Position numbers and translations under genes: made by a program. A DNA stretch of 64,000 nucleotides from DASYDU01 sp050248495 (GTDB taxonomy: Bacteria; Planctomycetota; Planctomycetia; Pirellulales; Lacipirellulaceae). This document shows positions 16,659 to 25,860 of this stretch, one piece after another; within the stretch, counting starts at the first letter, position 1, and every line of letters starts with the position of its first letter. Below the pieces are notes generated by a model, which saw only the letters and a list, made by a program, of their open reading frames with translations, was not told the origin of the DNA and made no database searches. The stretch lies in the NCBI GenBank assembly GCA_050248495.1, contig JBFWSG010000018.1, positions 1 through 64,000 of the forward strand. The letters are read 5' to 3'.

Positions 16659-18050
16659 CTACCGCCGCGGCGCAAATTTGATCGCGGTTTTGGCCGGCGG
16701 TGCCGCGGTCAGCAGTTCGACGGCGTTGACCATTTGACGGTCGGCGGCCGCGAGGCGATTGACCATCTCGCCCTGGATCGTGACGGCCAGCGACACGCGG
16801 TTGCCAGCTTCGGGCGCCACCAGATAGTAGTGCCATTCGAGCGGCACTTCTTCCGTCGCGCCTCGGACGACGATTTCCAGGCAATGGTTGCCGAACGAGT
16901 TGGTCCATTGGCGGCTGGAGACCAGCTCGCCAAAGTTATCCTTCATGGCGAAGCGGATGTCGCGCTCGAATTCTTCGAGCGTGGTCTGCCGGCCGGCGCT
17001 TTTGGACGGCAGGCTGGTGATCGTGCATTGGGCCAGAAGATCGCCGCGGTCGACCAGGCGCAGAACCGTCGACTCGCGGCCCTCTCGGGTGACGTACCAG
17101 CGACGGTCGTGCTGCAGGCGGTAGCCCTGCTTGGTCGGTTCGAGGCGGAGCGTGTCCAGCTGCAGATCGCTTCGAGAGAGCAGCGGCATGATCGTGGCCG
17201 GCAAGAGATGCGGTGACGATTCGAGCGGCTTCAGGTTGACGCGGAGCTTGGCGACACCTTCGAGCCCGGGCGTCGCGGCGCCGATCGAACGCTTTTCTTT
17301 GACCGCCAGGTTGAAGCGAGTCACGCGGCGCAGTTTTCGATCGAAGAGATAGACGCCGCGGACCTCCATCTCGGTCGCAGTGCCGTCGGCCGTGCCGACC
17401 ACTGCCCCAGCCAGGCGGACCAGGGCAAAATCATGGTTGAACTTGTCGAGCGTGCTTTGCACTTCCGTGGCGGCGACCGAGTCCATCGAGAGGATCGCGG
17501 CCATCGTGTTCGGATCGGCGGGCCAATTCTCGTTTGTCGCGACGGCTCGACCGGGAAGCAAGGCATCGAGCGCGAGCGAGTCGCCCGTGACGTCGATCAG
17601 GTCGAGCTCTTCGCGATTGAGCAGTCCGCCAGCCGCGGCGAAGCTGAGTCGGCCGCCCGGATTCTGGGCCACGACCAGGCGCCGGTCGTCGGAGAGCTGG
17701 GGAGTCTTGCCGGACTTGTCGACTTTCAGCACTGCCCCGGCTTCCTTGTAGTAGCGGACCGATCGCGTGGCGAGGGCGCCAGAGGTCGGCGCGGTGCGGT
17801 GCTCGTCATAGACCAGCTTCGCCGAGACGCTCATCGGCAAATCGCGTTCTTCTGCTTGTTTCTCCGACTGTTCTCGCAGCTTCATTGTGCCGCCCATTTC
17901 CAGCTCGACGGTCACCTCGGCGAAGTCGCGCTCCGAAACGCGTGGCGTGAGGTCGACGGTCGATTCCGCGACCTCGGCTGCCCGCGACTTGGGCGTGACG
18001 AGTGCCAAAAGGAGCAGCAGCGGCGTCGCACGGCGAAGGACAGCAGTCAT
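16659..18050 (-). CDS. Hypothetical exported protein
   Basis: The 463-residue product has a clear signal peptide (LLLLLALVTPKSRA followed by AEVAES) and otherwise no motif I recognise. It is rich in alternating hydrophobic/polar segments suggesting beta structure. Features are a GGTMKLREQ stretch near residue 53, NENWPADPNTMAAILSMDSV in the middle, and a region about residues 300-430 with YYLVAPEAGNRVSLAVTI that resembles lipoprotein-carrier or BamC-like beta sheets only vaguely. Two Cys in the C-terminal half could form a disulfide. No operon partner is close. It is probably a lineage-specific secreted or periplasmic protein. Confidence 0.75.
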   Translation of the reverse strand: MTAVLRRATPLLLLLALVTPKSRAAEVAESTVDLTPRVSERDFAEVTVELEMGGTMKLREQSEKQAEERDLPMSVSAKLVYDEHRTAPTSGALATRSVRYYKEAGAVLKVDKSGKTPQLSDDRRLVVAQNPGGRLSFAAAGGLLNREELDLIDVTGDSLALDALLPGRAVATNENWPADPNTMAAILSMDSVAATEVQSTLDKFNHDFALVRLAGAVVGTADGTATEMEVRGVYLFDRKLRRVTRFNLAVKEKRSIGAATPGLEGVAKLRVNLKPLESSPHLLPATIMPLLSRSDLQLDTLRLEPTKQGYRLQHDRRWYVTREGRESTVLRLVDRGDLLAQCTITSLPSKSAGRQTTLEEFERDIRFAMKDNFGELVSSRQWTNSFGNHCLEIVVRGATEEVPLEWHYYLVAPEAGNRVSLAVTIQGEMVNRLAAADRQMVNAVELLTAAPPAKTAIKFAPRR

Positions 18051-18738
18051 CGCATACCTCGGTTAACAGGAAATCACGGGTCGCGGTTAGTGGGCAAATG
18101 GAGGACACCTGGGCAGCGCCGCGGCCGTATCCGGTAAAATCGACCGCCGACCGCCCGACTGTCCAGCGCAAAGCCGTGCCGAAATGTCCGAGGAATTCGG
18201 GGCGGGGAATAAGATAAACTTGGTAATATGAGTGGTTTGGTGTACTTTCTGCGATTAGGGTGGCCGGGCTGGCACCTCTGTGCGTTGTAAGTTATTCTCT
18301 GCAAACGACATGCGATGCAATTGAAGTGGCGTGATAGCAGTTACTGGCGTTAAAATCCCCGAATTCGCGCGAACTTTCTCTCGATCCAAAACGACTTACT
18401 TGCGTAGTACTAGGTGGCGTTGCAAGCCTTGACTCTTCTGGGGCAGAAGTCTATCCGGCGCGGCGAATTGCCGCGTCCTGAGCGCTTTTGTGCGAAGCAA
18501 GTTTTGGCTGCGCGTAACGAATTACGAGTTTGGCGGTCTAAGTGACAACCGCGCGGAACTTCCGCCGTAGTAGAAAATCGGAAGGAGATTGGAGACCGGA
18601 ACAGAGATTGCTGCTTATCGAATGCACGTAGGCCCGCCCGGGAAGAGTTTTGGGACGAAGGGGCGAGCAAGTGGGCGATGGATTCGCAAGGAACACCACA
18701 CGAGCGCAGGAAGACAGTAGCAGAGAAAGAGGTGTGCC
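18051..18738. other. Long divergent intergenic region, 688 nt
   Basis: It separates the leftward secreted-protein gene from the rightward sigma factor gene. No coding pattern, tRNA or clear terminator was found. It must contain both promoters, and the A/T-richer part around 18200-18420 is the likeliest place. The distance suggests a long leader for the sigma factor mRNA. Confidence 0.5.
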
Positions 18739-20400
18739 ATGCAACGAACTTACCATAGCCCAGTTTTGCGTGATCTATGCGACCAGCAGATCCGCTTCGC
18801 GCCGAATGACCAGCGCCTTCAACAGGTGGAGGTCGCGGAGCGCCTGATCAGCGAGATCGATCCGCAGAAGGTCTATACCTACGAATACATTTGCTTCCGC
18901 ATCACCGGCTATCGACCGGATGCGTATGCCCGGACGCAAATCACCGGCGCCGACCTGCTGCACGACCTGCACTTGTTTGTCGAGGATCTGTCCGATGCGA
19001 CCGAACAAAAGGTCGAGAACATCGGCGAGCAGGTGCTGACGGTCGAAGAGCTGGCCAAGCAGTTCAACGTCTCGACCAAGACCATCGCCCGGTGGCGCGA
19101 GTTGGGCCTGGTGAGCCGACGGCTAGTGTTTGACGGCCGGAAGCGCGTCGGGTTCCTGCGGTCGAGCGTCGACCGGTTCGTGAAGAACAACCAGGAACGT
19201 GTGGTCCGCGGTGCGCGGTTCAGCCAACTGACCGACGAACAGCGGCAAGAGATCATCGACCGCGCTCGCCGAATGGCTGCAGCCGGCGGTGGACAGTCGG
19301 AAATTGCCCGGCGCCTGGCTAAGCGGACCGGACGGAGCGTCGAGACGATTCGTTCGACGATCCGCCAGTTCGACAAGGAAAATCCCGAGCTGGCCGTGTT
19401 CCCGGATTTGACCGGGCCGCTCAACGAAGCGCAGAAGACGCGGATTTACCAGGCGTTCAAGCGCGGCGTGAGCGTCGAGAAGCTGGTCAAGCAGTTTGGC
19501 CGCACCAAGACGACGATCTACCGCGTGCTGAACGAAGTTCGCGCGCAGCGGATCGTGGAATTGCCGCTGGACTTCATTCCGAATCCGCGGTTCGCTCGCA
19601 AGGGGGCCGAGGCCGCTTGCCTGGGCCCGATGCCCGAAAGCGATACGCCGGCGCGGAAGGTGCGTCGTCCGTCGGGTTTGCCGCCTTACCTGGCGAGCCT
19701 GTACGAGATGCCGCTCCTCACCCGCGAGCAGGAACAGCACTTGTTCCGCAAGTACAACTTCCTCAAGTACCGCGCTGCCAAGCTGCGTGAAGAGCTGGAC
19801 GCTGCGGCGCCGAAGTCGTCGCTGATGGACGAGATCGAAGCGCTCTATCAGCAAGCGATCGAGATGAAGAACGAGATTGCCCGGGCGAACCTGCGGCTGG
19901 TGGTTTCGATCGCCAAGCGGCACGTCACGCCGGATCAGAATTTCTTCGAGCTCGTGAGCGACGGCAACGTTTCGCTGTTGCGGGCGATCGAGAAGTTCGA
20001 CTTCGCGCGGGGCAACAAGTTCAGCACCTACGCCAGCTGGGCGATCATGAAGAACTTCGCGCGGACGATTCCGGGCGAGTTCAAGCACCGCGATCGCTAC
20101 CGCACGAGCCAGGACGAGCTGTTTGCCGCGACTCCTGAGTACCGCGCCGACCACGTTTACGAGGAGGGCGCGCAGCAGACCCGCGAGGCACAGGTCGAGC
20201 GGATTCTGCGGCGGCTCGACGAGCGCGAGCAGAAGATCATCATGGGCCGGTTCGGCTTGTCGCGCGGCCAGGAACCGCAGACCTTGAAAGAGGTCGGCGC
20301 GTCGCTGGGCGTGACGAAGGAGCGGATTCGGCAAATCGAAGCCCGGGCACTGAACAAGCTGCGACTTGCGGCCCAGGAAGAAAAGATCGCGCTCGAATAA
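18739..20400 (+). CDS. Sigma-70 family factor with an N-terminal array of helix-turn-helix domains
   Basis: The 553-residue protein ends in a normal sigma-70 core. PPYLASLYEMPLLTREQEQH is region 1.2-like. NLRLVVSIAKRHV (from Asn384) and GNKFSTYASWAIMKNFAR are region 2, and LKEVGASLGVTKERIRQIEA is the region 4 HTH. Before it lie about 280 residues with three further HTH-like units: LTVEELAKQFNVSTKTIARW (about 98-150, MerR-excisionase-like), QSEIARRLAKRTGRSVETIR (about 185-214) and VSVEKLVKQFGRTKTTIYRV (about 245-268). Region 3 looks reduced. The ATG follows a GAGGTG at 8 nt. It probably directs polymerase to a special promoter set. Confidence 0.9.
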   Translation: MQRTYHSPVLRDLCDQQIRFAPNDQRLQQVEVAERLISEIDPQKVYTYEYICFRITGYRPDAYARTQITGADLLHDLHLFVEDLSDATEQKVENIGEQVLTVEELAKQFNVSTKTIARWRELGLVSRRLVFDGRKRVGFLRSSVDRFVKNNQERVVRGARFSQLTDEQRQEIIDRARRMAAAGGGQSEIARRLAKRTGRSVETIRSTIRQFDKENPELAVFPDLTGPLNEAQKTRIYQAFKRGVSVEKLVKQFGRTKTTIYRVLNEVRAQRIVELPLDFIPNPRFARKGAEAACLGPMPESDTPARKVRRPSGLPPYLASLYEMPLLTREQEQHLFRKYNFLKYRAAKLREELDAAAPKSSLMDEIEALYQQAIEMKNEIARANLRLVVSIAKRHVTPDQNFFELVSDGNVSLLRAIEKFDFARGNKFSTYASWAIMKNFARTIPGEFKHRDRYRTSQDELFAATPEYRADHVYEEGAQQTREAQVERILRRLDEREQKIIMGRFGLSRGQEPQTLKEVGASLGVTKERIRQIEARALNKLRLAAQEEKIALE

Positions 20401-20425
20401 GCGCGTGGATGGTAGAACGATTGAT

Positions 20426-20496
20426 CCGTTAGCCGGTAGGCGCGGCCCGACGCAAAGTGATGCGTCCGGTCGAGCCCGCCGGCTAACGGTGTTTTT
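20426..20496 (+). terminator. Inverted-repeat terminator-like element after the sigma factor gene
   Basis: Arms at 20426-20441 and 20474-20489 (CCGTTAGCCGG against CCGGCTAACGG) pair with two weak positions out of 16 and are followed by a T run (20492-20496). The loop itself can pair partly. The right arm plus T run recurs at 21460-21481. Confidence 0.65.
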
Positions 20497-20586
20497 AGGG
20501 CAATATCGCTGTTTGGGTCGCGCCCTGTTGTAGATGTATACTTACACAAAGTTGCAACTCGTCGACTGGAAGGAATCGCGAGCAAC

Positions 20587-20847
20587 ATGCCAAATTCATC
20601 GTCGACACAATCACCGGTTTCTATCTTCGCTCGGCCGATCGCGATGGAAAGGTCGGCGACGAGCGATATGGGTGAATTGTCGATACAACAGCGATCGGAA
20701 CTTGTCGCCGCAGCGTGTCGGGGCGCTGCTCAGGTTGAAGCAAGTCGATTGCGAATGGGTTTGCCGCCGTCTCGCCCGGCACCGTGGCCCGAATCGACCT
20801 GGCGCTGCCTTGCGGATTGGAGCCGTCGTGTCCGAGAATCAAGATAA
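20587..20847 (+). CDS. Small hypothetical protein, upstream partner of a nucleotidyltransferase
   Basis: The 86-residue product is of unknown function. The likely structured part is QQRSELVAAACRGAAQVEAS (an amphipathic helix) followed by PAPWPESTWRCLADWSRRVRE. Its 3' end overlaps the start of the next gene by 20 nt, so the two are probably translated together. The pairing and size resemble toxin-antitoxin or MNT/HEPN-type couples, but no antitoxin motif is visible. A shorter start at an in-frame ATG (MGELSIQ) is possible. Moderate certainty that it is a real gene. Confidence 0.5.
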   Translation: MPNSSSTQSPVSIFARPIAMERSATSDMGELSIQQRSELVAAACRGAAQVEASRLRMGLPPSRPAPWPESTWRCLADWSRRVRESR

Positions 20848-21427
20848 TTGGCTCAGCGCTCCGGAGATCGCAAGTCAGTTGGCGTCAGCCCTGGACGCGG
20901 CCGGTTGTGAGTACGCGATCGGCGGCGCGCTGGCGTTGGGATTCTGGGGCGCGCCCCGCGGCACTTTGGACGTGGACGTCACGTTGTTCCTTCCGCCGAA
21001 CGACGTGTCGGCTTGTGTGAACATGCTTGAGTCCGTCGGGTGCAAGTTCGACCCCGGGCTGGCAACGCGACATCTCACGGAGCATGGCTTTTGCCAGGTC
21101 GAGTTCTCCGGTGGGCGGGTGGACGTGTTCCTTCCGCTCATTGCTTTTTATGAAGAAGCGCGGCAACGAAGAAGGTCGGTCGAATTTGGCCCGCAGACGG
21201 TGCAGATTTGGGACGCCGAGACGCTCTGCGTGTTCAAAATGATGTTCTTTCGACTGAAGGATCTGGCAGACGTCGAGGAGGTTTTGCGGGTACAGGGACC
21301 CCGCCTGAACCGCGAATGGGTCAGAACGCACATCGCTGATATTTTCGGCCAGCGAGATCCGCGGTTGGCGCGATGGGATGAATTGGCGGGCGATGCGAGC
21401 CATCCGGCAGAAGGAACAGAGCCGTAG
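20828..21427 (+). CDS. Nucleotidyltransferase-superfamily (AbiEii/MNT-like) protein
   Basis: The 199-residue product (GTG start at 20828) has EYAIGGALALGFWGAPRGTL followed by DVDVTLFL. The GGxAxxxxGxxRxTxDxD pattern is that of DNA polymerase beta-type nucleotidyltransferases used in defence and toxin modules. VDVFLPLIAFYEEARQRR and TLCVFKMMFFRLKDLADVEE are common in hypothetical nucleotidyltransferases of this group. The frame is open further upstream, but that part overlaps the preceding small gene. Substrates are unknown. The pair is bracketed by a 22-bp direct repeat (20474-20495, 21460-21481). Confidence 0.72.
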   Translation: MSENQDNWLSAPEIASQLASALDAAGCEYAIGGALALGFWGAPRGTLDVDVTLFLPPNDVSACVNMLESVGCKFDPGLATRHLTEHGFCQVEFSGGRVDVFLPLIAFYEEARQRRRSVEFGPQTVQIWDAETLCVFKMMFFRLKDLADVEEVLRVQGPRLNREWVRTHIADIFGQRDPRLARWDELAGDASHPAEGTEP

Positions 21428-21459
21428 TGAGCGCCGCGGCGTCGGTTGTGCGATGACCG

Positions 21460-21481
21460 GCCCGCCGGCTAACGGTGTTTT
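21460..21481 (+). repeat. Second copy of a 22-bp direct repeat
   Basis: These 22 bases are identical to 20474-20495, including the CCGGCTAACGG arm and the following TGTTTT. The first copy is the right half of a hairpin terminator; this copy lacks the left arm. The two copies flank the small-protein/nucleotidyltransferase pair. Confidence 0.9.
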
Positions 21482-21628
21482 GATTTGGTAAACTGGTGAA
21501 ACTGTCCAGCGTCGTCGAACCAGGGCGGAAAAGAAGGTGTCCTGAGAAGGAAATTGCCGCGCGGGCGAATTTGGTGCCAAAGCGGGCTGATTGCCCGAAA
21601 AGGGGCGAAAATCCCGCTTTGGGCGGCC

Positions 21629-21656
21629 TTGCGGCAGGGCCGAGAACCACTATATT
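21629..21656 (+). promoter_or_regulatory. Candidate promoter of the tRNA-tuf-secE-nusG transcription unit
   Basis: TTGCGG (21629-21634) and TATATT (21651-21656) are spaced by 16 nt. Transcription would start about 20 nt before the first tRNA-Thr. The position fits well; the -35 is moderate. Confidence 0.5.
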
Positions 21657-21685
21657 AACTGATTCGCACTCGGTCGCCCGCCTCG

Positions 21686-21758
21686 GCTAGCGTAGCTCAA
21701 TTGGCAGAGCAGCTGATTTGTAATCAGCAGGTTGTGGGTTCAAGTCCCTCCGCTAGCT
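21686..21758 (+). tRNA. tRNA-Thr (anticodon TGT)
   Basis: This is a full cloverleaf. The acceptor stem GCTAGCG pairs with CGCTAGC, the D arm contains GCTC/GAGC, the anticodon stem GCTGA/TCAGC holds loop TTTGTAA, and the T loop is TTCAAGT. The 3' CCA is not encoded. It is first in the tRNA-tuf cluster. Confidence 0.95.
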
Positions 21759-21987
21759 CGTCGTCCAATTGCCCGCTAGCCGTGGTCAAGCGCTGAGTTC
21801 GTGGCGGTGAGCCGGAAGACGGTTTGCAGCGACAGTTTGCGAGAGGCCTCGGCAAGCTGGTTCGGACCACTTACGCGTAGCACGGTTTGGTTTGTTCGTA
21901 CGTTGCGATTTGCGCGCTGGAGGGAAATGGATTTGTGGCTGCGGCGCGCGGCGTTGTCAGCAGCGACGTGTTCGACGAACGAAGCGC

Positions 21988-22070
21988 GGGGAGTTACCGA
22001 AGCGGTCAAACGGGTCAGACTGTAAATCTGATGGCTTATGCCTTCGCAGGTTCGAATCCTGCACTCCCCA
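21988..22070 (+). tRNA. tRNA-Tyr (anticodon GTA)
   Basis: The acceptor stem GGGGAGT pairs with ACTCCCC, the anticodon stem TCAGA/TCTGA holds loop CTGTAAA, and a long variable arm (type II) and a TTCGAAT T loop are present. The length of 83 nt fits tRNA-Tyr. CCA is not encoded. 229 nt separate it from the preceding tRNA; that spacer shows nothing recognisable. Confidence 0.95.
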
Positions 22071-22079
22071 TATTTGAAT

Positions 22080-22172
22080 GCGGATTTGGGATTGCGGATT
22101 GCGGATTTGGGAAAGGTGAAACGGAAGGCGATCAGTAGAAATCCGCAATCCGAAATCGGCAATCCGAAATCG
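22080..22172. repeat. Heptad-repeat hairpin between tRNA-Tyr and tRNA-Gly
   Basis: The left arm (22080-22111) is built of near-copies of the 7-mer GCGGATT/TGGGATT. The right arm (about 22139-22172) is built of AATCCGC/AATCCGA units complementary to it. The loop between is purine-rich. It fills nearly the whole inter-tRNA spacer. Confidence 0.85.
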
Positions 22173-22175
22173 CAT

Positions 22176-22246
22176 GCGGGTGTAGCTCAATGGTAGAGCA
22201 ACAGCCTTCCAAGCTGATGACGAGGGTTCGATTCCCTTCACCCGCT
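22176..22246 (+). tRNA. tRNA-Gly (anticodon TCC)
   Basis: The acceptor stem GCGGGTG pairs with CACCCGC, the anticodon loop is CTTCCAA on a CAGC/GCTG stem, and the T loop is TTCGATT. CCA is not encoded. The gene starts 4 nt after the heptad-repeat hairpin. Confidence 0.95.
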
Positions 22247-22251
22247 TTGTG

Positions 22252-22347
22252 AACAGCTGTTAGCCATTAGCTTTTAGCTCCTAGCCAGAAGAAGAGGACA
22301 GGACAACCGAATTCGAGCTAATAGCTAACGGCTGATAGCTAACAGCT
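22252..22347. repeat. Heptad-repeat hairpin between tRNA-Gly and tRNA-Thr
   Basis: The left arm (22252-22286) runs as GTTAGCC ATTAGCT-type 7-mers. The right arm (22314-22347) runs as TAGCTAA CGGCTGA-type units that pair with it. The loop is rich in GAAGAGGACAGGACAA. Confidence 0.85.
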
Positions 22348-22353
22348 TTGCTC

Positions 22354-22426
<73 letters not shown>

Positions 22427-22544
22427 CTCGGCGAGGTAGTTCCCAAGGACTGCCGGCCGGACGCAAGACGACTGAAGATGAGTTTGTGACAAGCGATTTG
22501 TTGTAGGTTTCAGATTAACCGTTGTTGTTGAGTTAGGGAGCAAC

Positions 22545-23744
<1,200 letters not shown>

Positions 23745-23828
23745 ATGACGAAGTACGAATGACGAATGACGAATGTGGGGGACGAAGTTTTCTACAATTC
23801 GTCATTCGACATTCGGGAATTGGTCATT
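23745..23828. repeat. Heptad-repeat hairpin between tuf and tRNA-Trp
   Basis: Directly after the tuf stop, near-copies of the 7-mer GACGAAT (left arm to about 23774) are followed by ATTCGTC-type units (23797-23828). The same word is used in the rpsL-rpsG spacer. Confidence 0.88.
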
Positions 23829-23833
23829 TGCCT

Positions 23834-23906
23834 AGGGGCGTAGCTCAATTGGCAGAGCACCGGTCTCCAAAACCGGGGGTTGTGAGTTCGAATCCCACCG
23901 CCCCTG
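23834..23906 (+). tRNA. tRNA-Trp (anticodon CCA)
   Basis: The acceptor stem AGGGGCG pairs with CGCCCCT, the anticodon stem CCGGT/ACCGG holds loop CTCCAAA, and the T loop is TTCGAAT. The 3' CCA is not encoded. Location between tuf and secE is the common bacterial arrangement. Confidence 0.96.
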
Positions 23907-23997
23907 CTAGTTAAGTTGTTTGCGGGCGGTTTGATTGTTTGCAGCTGTGGTTGTCTGCAGCCAGGATGGCCGCGACGGAAACGTACGAGGACGCGAC

Positions 23998-24414
23998 GTG
24001 GGCGCTTTTGTCCAGGAATTGTTTCGCTTTGATTTGTACAAGCGGAGCCAGGGGAAGATCGCCCGGCAGGTGACGTTTGCTGCGCTGGCGCTGATCATCG
24101 TGCTGGCGGCCTGGTGTCTCAACGATTTTTACGAAAATCGAGTGGGCAGCGGCAATTTCAGCAAGTACGTCGTGCCTTTGACGCTGCTCGTGGGCGGCCT
24201 GTGGGTCAGCTTCCGGGCTGTGCAGATGCCGAGCTTCGCCGATTTTTTGATTTCCGTTGAAGCCGAGATGAACAAGGTGTCGTGGCCGACCTGGACCGAG
24301 CTGATTCGGTCCTCGATCGTCGTGATCCTGATGATTTTCATCCTGGCGACCGTGTTGTTCTTTTACGATTTTGCCTGGAAGTTCCTGCTCGAGCGCGTGT
24401 TGCATTTGAAGTAG
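23998..24414 (+). CDS. secE: Preprotein translocase subunit SecE
   Basis: A 138-residue membrane protein and essential partner of SecY in the Sec translocon. The family signature EMNKVSWPTWTELIRSSIVV lies at about residues 92-111, followed by the conserved C-terminal helix. Two extra membrane helices (about 26-43 and 52-72) precede it, so it is longer than the single-helix SecE of most Gram-positives, more like the three-helix E. coli form. I prefer the GTG at 23998, which has a GAGG 8 nt upstream; earlier codons overlap the tRNA-Trp flank. nusG follows after 37 nt. Confidence 0.9.
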   Translation: MGAFVQELFRFDLYKRSQGKIARQVTFAALALIIVLAAWCLNDFYENRVGSGNFSKYVVPLTLLVGGLWVSFRAVQMPSFADFLISVEAEMNKVSWPTWTELIRSSIVVILMIFILATVLFFYDFAWKFLLERVLHLK

Positions 24415-24451
24415 CGCTGGGCGAGCGGGAAAGACTTCGGACCGATCCAAA

Positions 24452-25288
24452 GTGACCGACGAACCGAACAAATTGGCCGAGGAAGTCGCGGAAGACGTCG
24501 CCACCAATGGCGCCGCGGCCGCCGATTCCGCGCCGATCGAAGCCGTTGAGAGCGACTTGCCGGACGGTTACGCCGAGGACACCGACGTCCGCATGTCGAG
24601 CATCGAGGAGCCGATCGCCGAAGAAGCGGCTGCTTACGAAGAGGCGGAAGAGGCCATCGAGGAGGACCAGGCGGAGGCGGCTGAAGAGGAAGCTGTCGAA
24701 GAGCCGGAGACCGACAAGGGACCGGTTTACATGGCTCCGCCCGAGGATGATGAGATCCGCATGGATTGGTACATCCTCAAGGTGCAGTCGAACCGCGAGC
24801 GGTCGATCGCCGAGGCCTTGGAGCGGAAGTTCGCGATCGAAGGCCTCAGCAAGTACTGCGATCAGATCATCGTGCCGACCGAAAAGGTGACCGAGTTCAA
24901 AGGCGGCAAGAAGAAGATCGTCGAGCGAAAGCTCTACCCGGGCTACATCGTCGTGCACATGCACATCAACGACGACACGTGGTTTGCGGTGCGGGAGACG
25001 TCGGGCGTCGGCGACTTCACGGGTGCCGGCGGCAAGCCGACACCGATGCTGCAGAGCGAAGTCAATCGCATCGTGCAGACCGAGGCGGAAGAAACGACCG
25101 AAGCGCCGAAGCTCGACATCAAGTTCACGACCGGCGACAAGGTGAAGGTCAAAGAAGGCAATTTCGAGAGCTTCGAAGGCGAAGTTGGCTCGATCGACGA
25201 GGCCAGCGGCCGCGTGACCGTGATGATCAACATCTTCGGCCGCAGCACCCCGGTGGAACTCGAATACTGGCAAATTGAAGCAATGTGA
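24452..25288 (+). CDS. nusG: Transcription termination/antitermination protein NusG with an acidic N-terminal extension
   Basis: The 278-residue protein has the NGN domain starting at DWYILKVQSNRE (about residue 104) with KLYPGYIVVHM, and a C-terminal KOW domain (FTTGDKVKVKEGNFESFEGE). NusG binds the RNA polymerase clamp and links it to Rho or the ribosome. The first about 100 residues are extraordinarily acidic (runs of Glu, Asp and Ala) and absent from typical 180-residue NusG. The start is a GTG. It is followed by a heptad-repeat hairpin and rplK. Confidence 0.95.
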   Translation: MTDEPNKLAEEVAEDVATNGAAAADSAPIEAVESDLPDGYAEDTDVRMSSIEEPIAEEAAAYEEAEEAIEEDQAEAAEEEAVEEPETDKGPVYMAPPEDDEIRMDWYILKVQSNRERSIAEALERKFAIEGLSKYCDQIIVPTEKVTEFKGGKKKIVERKLYPGYIVVHMHINDDTWFAVRETSGVGDFTGAGGKPTPMLQSEVNRIVQTEAEETTEAPKLDIKFTTGDKVKVKEGNFESFEGEVGSIDEASGRVTVMINIFGRSTPVELEYWQIEAM

Positions 25289-25294
25289 GGAGAA

Positions 25295-25366
25295 AGGTGT
25301 CAGGTGTCAGGTGTCGGGTGTCAGTAAGCATTCTGATACCTGACACCTGACACCTGACATCTGCAG
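25295..25366. repeat. Heptad-repeat hairpin between nusG and rplK
   Basis: Four near-perfect 7-mers of CAGGTGT type (25295-25324) face four ACACCTG-type units (25333-25366) across a short loop. The right arm ends 3 nt before the rplK start codon, leaving no room for a normal Shine-Dalgarno. The same word recurs at 38304-38381. Confidence 0.92.
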
Positions 25367-25368
25367 CC

Positions 25369-25794
25369 ATGGCAAAACAAATGGTCGGTAGTGCGAAGTT
25401 CCAAATCCCCGGCGGGCAGGCCACGCCCGCGCCGCCGGTGGGTACTTCGCTCGGCAAGTTCGGCATCAACCTGGGCCAGTTCGTCCAGCAGTTCAACGAT
25501 CGGACGAAGGAAGCCGGCGGGATGATGATCCCGGTCGTGGTGACGGTTTACAACGACCGTTCCTTCGAATTCATCACCAAGAGCCCGCCCGCGGCCGTGC
25601 TCTTGAAGAAAGCAGTGGGCCTCGCCAAGGGCTCGGCGGTGCCGAACAAGGACAAGGTCGGCACGGTCACCAAGGCCCAGCTGGAAGAAATCGCCAAGAT
25701 CAAGATGAACGACATTAACTCGCGCGACGTCGAGCATGCGGCCCGCATGATCGCCGGCACGGCCCGCAGCATGGGTTTGAACGTCGAAGGTTAA
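25369..25794 (+). CDS. rplK: 50S ribosomal protein L11
   Basis: The 141-residue protein has normal L11 length. IPGGQATPAPPVGTSLGKFG is the N-terminal domain signature and the C-terminal rRNA-binding domain ends DVEHAARMIAGTARSMGLNV. L11 forms the GTPase-associated centre with L10-L12. It directly follows the nusG hairpin and has no recognisable Shine-Dalgarno (the 10 nt before ATG read ATCTGCAGCC). It is the first ribosomal protein gene of the rplKAJL-rpoBC unit. Confidence 0.97.
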   Translation: MAKQMVGSAKFQIPGGQATPAPPVGTSLGKFGINLGQFVQQFNDRTKEAGGMMIPVVVTVYNDRSFEFITKSPPAAVLLKKAVGLAKGSAVPNKDKVGTVTKAQLEEIAKIKMNDINSRDVEHAARMIAGTARSMGLNVEG

Positions 25795-25808
25795 TCGCAG
25801 ATTTAGCG

Positions 25809-25824
25809 GCGGAGCTTGCTCCGC
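25809..25824. repeat. Small perfect hairpin between rplK and rplA
   Basis: Two 7-nt arms GCGGAGC and GCTCCGC surround TT. No T run follows, so it is not a clear terminator; it may stabilise or pause the transcript. Confidence 0.7.
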
Positions 25825-25860
25825 ACGGCAAGACAACGACAGACATTTTCGGGGTGGCAT

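Noticed and set aside
18538..18756. Small minus-strand frame upstream of the sigma factor gene
   Set aside because: No ribosome binding site or family features, and it runs into the sigma factor start region.
21759..21987. Possible extra tRNA between tRNA-Thr and tRNA-Tyr
   Set aside because: No acceptor/T-arm pairing or TTC-type T loop could be found in this 229-nt spacer.
25295..25366. Possible short CRISPR-like array (repeated CAGGTGTCAGGTGT)
   Set aside because: Units are 7 nt with no spacers, and the second half is the reverse complement. It is a hairpin, not an array.
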